Shown here in pieces: positions 1-6,046 of a DNA stretch of 13,712 nt. The DNA is from Thermoplasmata archaeon (GTDB lineage Archaea > Thermoplasmatota > Thermoplasmata > RBG-16-68-12 > JAGMCJ01). The position numbers and the translations under genes were made by a program. Where the stretch lies: the NCBI GenBank assembly GCA_023129265.1, contig JAGMCJ010000030.1, positions 1-13,712 of the forward strand. Direction: 5' to 3'. A model generated the notes under the pieces. That model saw only the letters and a program-made list of their open reading frames with translations. It searched no databases and was not told where the DNA came from. Positions within the stretch are counted from its first letter, which is position 1. Each line of letters begins with the position of its first letter.

Positions 1-48
1 GCGATGAAGCTGAGCTAGCTCTTCTCTATAGTATCCAAGTGAAACCAA

Positions 49-1959
49 ATGAGCGTGGAAAGGATTCTTCGGGACGCTGAAAAGGTAGTTAGAAAGGTCG
101 TCCCCAAAGACGTGGAGATAACGGAGATTGAACTCGAAGGTCCAGTCGTGGTCATATACACCAAGAGCATGGAGGAGTTCGCGGAGAACAACGACATCGT
201 CAGGCAACTGGCGCAGGGAATGAGACGAAGAGTGGCTATAAGACCCGACCCCTCCCTTCTCTCCCCGACCGAGGAAGCGGAGGAGAGCATAAGGGAGATA
301 ATCCCTGAGGACGCCAAGATCACTGACATCTATTTCGAGCACGAAAACGGCGAGGTCACGATAGAGGCCCTCTCTCCCGGTCTGGTGATCGGGAAGCGCG
401 GGACCATTCTGAACGAGATCAAGAAGAGCATCGGCTGGGCGCCCAGGGTGGTGAGGACCCCGCCGATACCGTCGAAGACTGTCGCGGATATCAGGAGCTT
501 CCTCAGGAAGTACCGCGACGACAGGGAGGCGTTCCTGAAGCGGGTGGGGAGAAGGCTCGCCCGCGAGACCGCGGAAGGAGAGAACTGGGTGAGGTTGACG
601 ACCCTTGACGGGTTCAGGCAGGTAGGAAGGTCATGCTCGCTGCTGATGACAAGGGGAAGCAAGATAATGATAGACTGCGGCGTCGACGTCTCGTCCGATA
701 ACAACGGAAGCCCGTATCTCCAGGCCCCTGAGGTCATGCCCCTGGAAGCGCTCGACGGCGTTGTCGTGACCCACGCTCATCTCGATCACTCCGGGTTCGT
801 TCCCGTCCTGTTCAAGTACGGATACGACGGGCCCGTCTACTGCACGCCCCCCACGCGCGATCTCATGTCGCTTCTCCAGATCGACTACGTCAAGGTCGCC
901 TTCGGGGAGGCGAAGAAGGCTCCGTACGACTCCAGCCACATAAGGGACACAGTTAAGCACTGCATCCCGCTCAAGTACGGCGAGACGACCGACATCTCGC
1001 CTGACGTGCGACTGACGCTCCAGAACGCCGGTCACATACTCGGCTCGGCGATCGCCCACTTCCACATCGGGGACGGCATGTACAACGTCGCGCTCACAGG
1101 GGACATCAAGTTCGAGAAATCGTGGCTTTTCAACGCCGCCACGAACAGGTTCCCAAGGCTCGAGACGCTCGTCATGGAGTCCACCTACGGAGGCTATCAC
1201 GACCTGCAACCGAGCAGGAGGGAGGCCTCGGAGCAGGTGAGGGGCATAGCGGCCAGGATTCTCAACAGGGGCGGCAAGATGCTCGTCCCCGTGTTCGCGG
1301 TGGGACGATCGCAGGAGGTCATGCTGGTCCTGGAGGCGCTGATGAGGATGAAGCGGATCCCCACCGTCCCGATATATCTGGACGGGATGATATGGGAGGC
1401 GACGGCCATTCACACGGCCTATCCCGAATACCTCAACAGCTCGCTGAGGACCCAGATCTTCCAGACCGGGCAGAACCCGTTCCTTGCGGAGGTCTTCAAC
1501 CGCGTGGACAGCCAGGAGACCAGGGAGAGGATCATCAACGACACGGACCCGTGCATCATTCTCGCGACATCGGGCATGATGAACGGAGGGCCTGTGATCG
1601 AGTACTTCAAGGCCTGGGCAGACAACCCGAAGAACGCGCTGGTGTTCGTCGGCTATCAGGCGGAGGGCACGATAGGGCGCAAGATCCAGAAGGAGTGGAA
1701 GGAAATAACCCTGAACGACAGGGGCAATGCTCTGACGCTGCAGATCAAATTGGACATCGAGGTCGTCGACGGCTTCAGCGGGCACTCCGACAGGCTTCAG
1801 CTGCTCAACTACGTGGGAACGCTCGAACCGCGGCCCGAGCGGGTGATCATCGGCCACGGTGAGGAGTACAAGTGCTCCGATCTCGCGAGCAGCCTATACA
1901 AGAAGTTCGGGATGGAGACGAGAGCGCCCATGAACCTCGAGACCATCAGGCTGAAGTGA
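49..1959 (+). CDS. fttA: aCPSF1/FttA: KH-domain beta-CASP ribonuclease, archaeal transcription termination factor
   Basis: This 636-residue protein has the full aCPSF1 architecture. The N-terminal third carries KH-type RNA-binding segments, with a GxxG loop (GKRG) at residues 115-118. The metallo-beta-lactamase core shows motif 2 (HAHLDH, 242-247), motif 3 (GHILGSA, H329) and motif 4 (TGD, D352). The beta-CASP part ends with GFSGHSD (H579) and IGHGEE (H603), so all expected metal ligands are present. In known archaea this family is a dimeric endonuclease/exonuclease that cleaves nascent RNA at U-rich sites and drives transcription termination. The length is typical for the family. The ATG start at 49 fits the usual N-terminus; the upstream signal is weak (a GTGA a few bases before the ATG and a CTATAGTAT element near 26-34). 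Downstream lies a 182-base spacer before the OB-fold gene, so the two are probably separate transcription units. Family assignment is very secure; the termination role is inferred from the family. Confidence 0.97.
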   Translation: MSVERILRDAEKVVRKVVPKDVEITEIELEGPVVVIYTKSMEEFAENNDIVRQLAQGMRRRVAIRPDPSLLSPTEEAEESIREIIPEDAKITDIYFEHENGEVTIEALSPGLVIGKRGTILNEIKKSIGWAPRVVRTPPIPSKTVADIRSFLRKYRDDREAFLKRVGRRLARETAEGENWVRLTTLDGFRQVGRSCSLLMTRGSKIMIDCGVDVSSDNNGSPYLQAPEVMPLEALDGVVVTHAHLDHSGFVPVLFKYGYDGPVYCTPPTRDLMSLLQIDYVKVAFGEAKKAPYDSSHIRDTVKHCIPLKYGETTDISPDVRLTLQNAGHILGSAIAHFHIGDGMYNVALTGDIKFEKSWLFNAATNRFPRLETLVMESTYGGYHDLQPSRREASEQVRGIAARILNRGGKMLVPVFAVGRSQEVMLVLEALMRMKRIPTVPIYLDGMIWEATAIHTAYPEYLNSSLRTQIFQTGQNPFLAEVFNRVDSQETRERIINDTDPCIILATSGMMNGGPVIEYFKAWADNPKNALVFVGYQAEGTIGRKIQKEWKEITLNDRGNALTLQIKLDIEVVDGFSGHSDRLQLLNYVGTLEPRPERVIIGHGEEYKCSDLASSLYKKFGMETRAPMNLETIRLK

Positions 1960-2111
1960 ACCGACCCGTCGGCACTGCCCTTCTGCCTGAGGGAGATGCT
2001 CGATTCGGATGTCCTTTTGGCGGGCCGCGGATATTGGATCGAGGTCCCTGAAGACGTTGTCTGGACAATTGTGAACTGAGCGCCGCGACCGGGACAAATC
2101 CAGCGTTCATG

Positions 2112-2118
2112 TTATATT
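2112..2118 (+). promoter_or_regulatory. TATA box of OB-fold gene (leaderless)
   Basis: TTATATT lies with its centre about 27 bases before the ATG at 2142, and no Shine-Dalgarno sequence precedes that ATG. The expected archaeal start site therefore falls at or next to the start codon, giving a leaderless mRNA. Confidence 0.6.
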
Positions 2119-2141
2119 CCTAGACAGCGCTATCGAACCGG

Positions 2142-2603
2142 ATGAGAAGCGTGAAGGATTCCTTCGAGGACATCAAGGACCTCGTAACCTACGACGAGTT
2201 CCGCGAGAGGATATCGGACACGGTGAACGAGTTCGGCGGTCTCCTCACCGAGGACGCTGCCGCACTCCTCGTCGTGGAGGAGCTGGGAAGATACGAGGTG
2301 GACTACGACAGGATATCGGACATCCAACCCGATCAGGCGGTCCGCGTGCGGGGCGAGGTCCTCAGAATCAGCCCTGTAAGGGAGTTCCGCAAGAAGGAGA
2401 GCCTTGGGCGCGTGGTGAACGTCACGATCTCGGACGGGAGCGGGGAGTGCAGGCTCGTCCTGTGGGATGAGGACACCGAGCTGGTCTCGAAAGGAGCTCT
2501 GAAGACCGGGGGATACCTCAGAGTGATCAATGGCTATGCCAAAATGACCGACTTCGGACTGGAGATGGCGAAGGGCAGATACGGAGCTATCGTCGTGGAA
2601 TGA
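2142..2603 (+). CDS. Single OB-fold nucleic-acid-binding protein, RPA-like
   Basis: The 153-residue product has an N-terminal helical segment (about residues 15-50, containing EFGGLLTEDAAALLVVEELG) of the kind found in front of OB folds in archaeal replication protein A. An OB fold follows at about residues 62-153, with RVRGEVLRISPVREF, VNVTISDGSGECRLVLWDED and the closing strands LRVINGYAK. Archaeal RPA proteins bind single-stranded DNA in replication and repair. This one is short, has a single OB fold and no zinc finger, so it may be an RPA accessory subunit or an RNA-binding relative. The start is chosen by the TATA box 27 bases upstream. Its TGA stop directly abuts the stop of the convergent thermosome gene. 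The fold is confident; the exact role is inferred. Confidence 0.88.
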   Translation: MRSVKDSFEDIKDLVTYDEFRERISDTVNEFGGLLTEDAAALLVVEELGRYEVDYDRISDIQPDQAVRVRGEVLRISPVREFRKKESLGRVVNVTISDGSGECRLVLWDEDTELVSKGALKTGGYLRVINGYAKMTDFGLEMAKGRYGAIVVE

Positions 2604-4268
2604 TCACATCATTCCTGGGGGCATACCGCCCATGCCGCCCATGCCGCCCATTCCTTCAGGGCCACCTGCTCCTGGCGGGGGGCCCTCCATCTTCCTCGAG
2701 GCGATGATATCGTCTATTCTCAAGATCATCGCTGCGACGTCAGTGGCCGACTTAATCGCCTGGGTCTTCACGCGGATCGGCTCTATGACGTTCAGCTTGA
2801 TCATGTCCTTGACCTTGCCGCTGTAGACGTCCACGCCCGCGTTCTTGTTGGCCTTCTTGCCCTCGTGCTTCGATTTAAGCTCGATGAGCAGGTCTATGGA
2901 GTCCAACCCAGCGTTCTCGCCCAATGTCCACGGAATGATTTCCAGAGCGTCCGCGAAGGTCTCGATCGCCAGTTGCTCCCTGCCGCCAACGGTGGAAGCG
3001 TAGTCCCTGAGTCTGAGCGACACCTCGATCTCGGTGGCTCCTCCGCCCGGTATGGCCTTGCCGTCCTCGATCGCGACACCGACGACCCTGATGGCGTCGT
3101 GCAGAGCCCGCTCGATCTCGTCGACGACGTGCTCCGTCCCGCCGCGGATGATTATGGACACGGCCTTGCTGTCCTTGCAGCCAGTGACGAACGTCATGTC
3201 ATCGTCGCCGATCTTCTTCTCCTCAATCAGACCGGCCTTTCCGAGCTCCTGCCGACCGAGGTCATCGAGATTGGTGACTATCTTCCCGCCCGTCGCCTTC
3301 GAGAGCTTGTCCATGTCGCTCTTCTTGATCCTTCTGAGCGCATACATGCCATCCTTCGCGAGATAGTGCTGGACGAGGTCGTCGATGCCCTTCTGGCAGA
3401 AGACCGCGTTGGCCCCGCTCTTCTTCAGCTTATCGACCATTCTCTTGAGGGTCTTCTCCTCTTCCTGGAGGAACCTCTCCATCTGGGACGGGTCGGTGAT
3501 CTGGATCTTCGCGTCCACCTCGGTCTTTTTAATTTCGAGAGCGGAGTTGATGAGGGCGATTTTCGCGTTCTTCACCCACTTGGCCATTCGCGGATGGACC
3601 CTCTCCTTGTCGATAATCATGCCATCGATGAGCTCCGATTCGAGAACGGAAGCCCCGTGCTTCTTCTCGACCTTGATGTTGTCCGTGTCCGCGATGAACC
3701 TGCCGTCCCTTTCCTCGACGATCTTCGAAACGGCATCCACGGCCATCGTTGCCAGGTGGTCACGAATGGCGCCCATGCTGCGACCGCCTATAGAGGTTGT
3801 CGCTATGTTTATCAGCCTCTTCCTGTCGTTTCTTCTGACGTTCACGGCCATCTTGTCCAGGACGTTCATCGCCTTCTCGGCGGCCATCCTGAAGCCGTTG
3901 ACCACGATCGTGGGATGAACGTTCTGCTCGATCAGATCCTCGGATTTCTTGAGGAGCTCACCAGCGAGAACGACAGCGCTCGTGGTCCCGTCGCCGGCCT
4001 CATCGTCCTGCGTCTTCGCGACCTCGACCACCATCTTGGCGGCTGGATGTTCGATGTCTATCTCTTTCAGAATCGTCGCACCGTCGTTTGTGATTACGAC
4101 GTCACCCATGCTGTCAACAAGCATCTTGTCCATTCCTCTTGGTCCAAGCGTGGACCGCACGGCTTCGGCGACCGCCTTTGCCGCGGCGATGCTGTTAGAC
4201 TGGGCACTCTTTCCTCGTGTTCTTTCAGTACCTTCCTTTAGGAGTATTATCGGTTGTCCTGCAAACAT
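2604..4268 (-). CDS. thsA: Thermosome subunit (group II chaperonin)
   Basis: This full-length 554-residue archaeal chaperonin subunit assembles into a double-ring ATP-dependent protein-folding chamber in the cytoplasm. Visible signatures are LGPRGMDKML (41-50), the nucleotide-site motifs NDGATIL (61-67) and GDGTTS (92-97), GGGATE (408-413), and a Gly/Met-rich flexible C-terminal tail (GGMGGMGGMPPGMM) that lines the cavity floor in this family. The start is the ATG at 4268-4266, preceded by a GGAGGTT Shine-Dalgarno (4273-4279). It is convergent with the OB-fold gene with no bases between the stops, and divergent from the HgcC-like/arsM unit. Only one subunit gene is seen here; paralogues elsewhere are usual, so the alpha/beta designation is uncertain. 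Confidence 0.98.
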   Translation of the reverse strand: MFAGQPIILLKEGTERTRGKSAQSNSIAAAKAVAEAVRSTLGPRGMDKMLVDSMGDVVITNDGATILKEIDIEHPAAKMVVEVAKTQDDEAGDGTTSAVVLAGELLKKSEDLIEQNVHPTIVVNGFRMAAEKAMNVLDKMAVNVRRNDRKRLINIATTSIGGRSMGAIRDHLATMAVDAVSKIVEERDGRFIADTDNIKVEKKHGASVLESELIDGMIIDKERVHPRMAKWVKNAKIALINSALEIKKTEVDAKIQITDPSQMERFLQEEEKTLKRMVDKLKKSGANAVFCQKGIDDLVQHYLAKDGMYALRRIKKSDMDKLSKATGGKIVTNLDDLGRQELGKAGLIEEKKIGDDDMTFVTGCKDSKAVSIIIRGGTEHVVDEIERALHDAIRVVGVAIEDGKAIPGGGATEIEVSLRLRDYASTVGGREQLAIETFADALEIIPWTLGENAGLDSIDLLIELKSKHEGKKANKNAGVDVYSGKVKDMIKLNVIEPIRVKTQAIKSATDVAAMILRIDDIIASRKMEGPPPGAGGPEGMGGMGGMGGMPPGMM

Positions 4269-4303
4269 GCTGAACCTCCTTCAGAGTCCCTATGTTTGTT
4301 CTT

Positions 4304-4312
4304 CTATATAAA
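4304..4312 (-). promoter_or_regulatory. Thermosome promoter (TATA box)
   Basis: Read on the minus strand this is TTTATATAG, a near-consensus archaeal TATA box. A start site about 25 bases downstream (near 4282) gives a short leader carrying the GGAGGTT Shine-Dalgarno at 4273-4279, then the ATG at 4268. Confidence 0.75.
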
Positions 4313-4364
4313 TCATTACATTGGTGTTGCGGCAACGGACGGCCCACCTAAAGGGGGTCGAATC

Positions 4365-4406
4365 ATCAGAACATTCTGATTATTCAGAAAGACATAAGTA
4401 CTCTGA
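4365..4406 (+). promoter_or_regulatory. Operator-like inverted repeats in the promoter of the HgcC-like/arsM unit
   Basis: A 7+2+7 palindrome, ATCAGAA CA TTCTGAT, occupies 4365-4380. A further TCAGAA half-site lies at 4384-4389 and a TCTGA half-site at 4402-4406, together forming a second, wider dyad. Possible TATA-like elements (GATTATTC at 4378-4385 or ACATAAGTA at 4392-4400) lie among these half-sites, so a protein bound here would block initiation. A Shine-Dalgarno-like GAGGCGA (4422-4428) follows, five bases before the ATG at 4434. The arrangement is typical of a metal- or metalloid-responsive repressor site. The regulator is unknown and could be the AbrB-fold product itself. Confidence 0.6.
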
Positions 4407-4433
4407 GAGACGTATCATATCGAGGCGAAGAAC

Positions 4434-4715
4434 ATGGGAACGGAAAGCAAGAACGGTTCGTGCTGCGGATCCTCGAACGAAGAGACCGCCTGCTGCAAGG
4501 TGGAGTCGGTTGTGAGCGTCGATGAAAGGGGGCAGATGGTGCTCCCCAAGGACATCAGGGACAGGGCAGGGATCGGCGCTGGAGACAAGTTGGCAGTCGT
4601 CATCTGGGAAAGGGGTGATGAGATCTGCTGCATCACACTGATCAAGGTCGAGGGGCTGGCAGAGATGGTCAAGGGTCATCTCGGTCCCATCATGAAGGAT
4701 GTGCTGGAGGAGTAA
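4434..4715 (+). CDS. hgcC: AbrB/SpoVT-fold regulator, Cys-rich, HgcC (HgcAB-associated protein) type
   Basis: The 93-residue protein has a swapped-hairpin AbrB/MazE-type DNA-binding domain at about residues 23-70, with the usual DERGQMVLPKDIRDRAGIGAGD core. Three Cys pairs are striking: C10-C11 and C20-C21 in a short N-terminal extension, and C65-C66 inside the fold (ICCITLIKV). This Cys-pair layout matches small proteins annotated as HgcAB-associated (HgcC), which occur beside mercury-methylation genes and in many genomes without them. Here the neighbour is arsM, and its stop codon overlaps the upstream arsM start (TAATG). The likely role is a metal- or metalloid-sensing transcription factor, possibly autoregulating through the upstream repeats; this is inference. 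The symbol reflects family resemblance, not proof of a mercury role, since no hgcA or hgcB lies in the window. Confidence 0.8.
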   Translation: MGTESKNGSCCGSSNEETACCKVESVVSVDERGQMVLPKDIRDRAGIGAGDKLAVVIWERGDEICCITLIKVEGLAEMVKGHLGPIMKDVLEE

Positions 4716-5557
4716 TGGAGGTTGATGGAATGCAGGATGATGAGGTCAAGAAGGCAGTGAGGGAGGGCTACGCGAAGATCGCGAAGAAGAGCTGTTCATG
4801 CTGCGGGCCCGCGGTTGATACTTGTGGAAGTCCGAGGGGATCCCAGGTCAGCAAGGGCGTTGGCTACACGGACGAGGAGCTGAAGGCCATTCCCGAGGAC
4901 GCGGACATGGGTCTCGGATGCGGGAACCCAGTCGCCCTTTCCACTCTCAGGGAGGGCGAGACCGTCCTCGACCTCGGCTCGGGCGGGGGCATCGACTGCT
5001 TCCTCGCGGCTGGGAGGGTCGGCGAGCAGGGAGAGGTCATCGGCGTTGACATGACGGCCGAGATGGTCGAAAGGGCCAGAGAGAACGCCAAGAGGGGCGG
5101 CTTCGAGAACGTGGAGTTCCGGCTCGGCGATATCGAGGACATTCCGGTCGATGACGACTCGGTCGACGTGATAGTCTCGAACTGCGTGATCAATCTCTCG
5201 CCGGACAAGGGGAAGGTCTTCAGGGAGGCCTTCAGAGTGCTGAGACCGGGTGGTAGGATGTTCGTCTCAGACATCGTCCTGCTGAAGGAGTTGCCAGAGG
5301 CGGTCAAGGCCGACATGGCAGCGTATGTCGGTTGCCTTTCTGGGGCGGTCATCAGAGAGGACTACATCGGGCTGATTGAGCAGGCGGGTTTCCAGGACGT
5401 GAGCATCAGGACGGAATCCGGCTGTTCCACGGACGTCCTGTCGAACGACCCGACGGTAAGCGACATGATGAGCAACTTCAACCTGTCCCGGGAAGAGGCG
5501 GAGGAATCCATCCGCTCCGTGATCAGCGTGATAATCGAGGGCACGAAGCCTGGTTGA
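4715..5557 (+). CDS. arsM: Arsenite S-adenosylmethionine methyltransferase (ArsM)
   Basis: The protein methylates trivalent arsenic using S-adenosylmethionine, producing methylated and volatile arsenicals. Residues 84-94 (VLDLGSGGGID) are the SAM-binding motif I and D112 closes the next strand (VIGVD). The three Cys that bind and process arsenic in this family are present: C69 (GLGCGNP), C157 (SNCVINL) and C207 (GCLSGA). The N-terminus also has the CSCCG cluster (C27, C29, C30) and C37 found in many prokaryotic ArsM proteins. Length (280) is normal. Two starts are possible: ATG 4715, overlapping the previous stop with GGAGG four bases before it, or ATG 4730, with GGAGG eight bases before it, which leaves the family-like MQDDEVKKAVREGYAKIA N-terminus. 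Either way it is translationally coupled to the HgcC-like gene. The function is very likely arsenic detoxification. Confidence 0.95.
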   Translation: MEVDGMQDDEVKKAVREGYAKIAKKSCSCCGPAVDTCGSPRGSQVSKGVGYTDEELKAIPEDADMGLGCGNPVALSTLREGETVLDLGSGGGIDCFLAAGRVGEQGEVIGVDMTAEMVERARENAKRGGFENVEFRLGDIEDIPVDDDSVDVIVSNCVINLSPDKGKVFREAFRVLRPGGRMFVSDIVLLKELPEAVKADMAAYVGCLSGAVIREDYIGLIEQAGFQDVSIRTESGCSTDVLSNDPTVSDMMSNFNLSREEAEESIRSVISVIIEGTKPG

Positions 5558-5616
5558 AGGCGAAGAGCTCTAGGCGATTTTCGCGCGCCCTTCTGAACCA
5601 CGAGCTGCGACAAACG

Positions 5617-5624
5617 ATTTATAC
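5617..5624 (+). promoter_or_regulatory. Promoter of thioredoxin gene (TATA box)
   Basis: ATTTATAC in the 108-base gap after arsM predicts a start site near 5648. That gives a leader of about 18 bases containing GAAGGGG (5654-5660), a weak Shine-Dalgarno, before the ATG at 5666. The thioredoxin gene can therefore be expressed separately from arsM. Confidence 0.6.
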
Positions 5625-5665
5625 TGGCGGAGCGTTGCGCCATCACCGGTTCTGAAGGGGATTTC

Positions 5666-6013
5666 ATGGGAAGTTCAGATTGGCCATCCGAGCTCGTGGA
5701 GCTGAACGACGGCAACTTCGACAGCGTGGTATCGAAATACGAGAACGTCGTCATCGACTGCTGGGCGCCCTGGTGCGGCCCCTGCTTCGCTCTGGAGCCC
5801 GCAATCAAGGAGCTCGCGAAGGAATACGAGGGCAGGATACTCTTCGCGAAGATGAACACGGACGAGAACCTGGATACCGCCAGGAAGCTCGGGATAATGT
5901 CCCTGCCGACCATACTGTTTTTCAGCAACGGCGAGTACGAGAACCGGATAACGGGCGGGGTCCAGAAGCGCGTCATCCAGGAGAAGGTCGAAGAGCTGGT
6001 GGGCTCGAGATAG
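5666..6013 (+). CDS. trxA: Thioredoxin
   Basis: The 115-residue protein has a single thioredoxin fold. The redox motif WCGPC has its cysteines at 37 and 40, and the conserved cis-proline is P81 (SLPT). There is no signal peptide or membrane segment, so it is cytoplasmic. It reduces protein disulfides using electrons from a thioredoxin reductase not seen here. An extra Cys (C32) sits five residues before the active site. It lies directly downstream of arsM in the same orientation; ArsM catalysis requires thiol reductants and thioredoxin is an efficient one, so a functional link is plausible but not shown. Its stop codon is followed immediately by the promoter of the next gene. Confidence 0.95.
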   Translation: MGSSDWPSELVELNDGNFDSVVSKYENVVIDCWAPWCGPCFALEPAIKELAKEYEGRILFAKMNTDENLDTARKLGIMSLPTILFFSNGEYENRITGGVQKRVIQEKVEELVGSR

Positions 6014-6014
6014 G

Positions 6015-6021
6015 TTTTTAT
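6015..6021 (+). promoter_or_regulatory. TATA box of arcS (leaderless, TTG start)
   Basis: TTTTTAT begins two bases after the thioredoxin stop. Its centre is about 28 bases before the TTG at 6047, placing the expected start site at or just before that codon. No Shine-Dalgarno is present, so a leaderless mRNA with a TTG start is the best reading. Confidence 0.6.
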
Positions 6022-6046
6022 CTCTGCCGTCTCTTGCACAGACCGA

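Noticed and set aside
631..1857. Long minus-strand open frame (408 codons) antisense to fttA
   Set aside because: It is a shadow of a GC-rich gene. The plus-strand frame has all beta-CASP motifs, and the antisense product has no recognisable domain and an Arg/Val/Asp-rich composition.
1122..1862. Alternative plus-strand frame of 246 codons inside fttA
   Set aside because: It is out of frame with a certain gene, with Gly/Arg/Gln-rich low-complexity translation and no ribosome-binding site.
1960..2111. Possible gene or RNA between fttA and the OB-fold gene
   Set aside because: No frame with start signals and no convincing structure was found in this stretch of about 150 bases.
2865..4241. Plus-strand open frame (458 codons) antisense to the thermosome gene
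   Set aside because: The minus-strand thermosome is unmistakable. The antisense frame arises from codon bias and lacks any family signature or translation signals.
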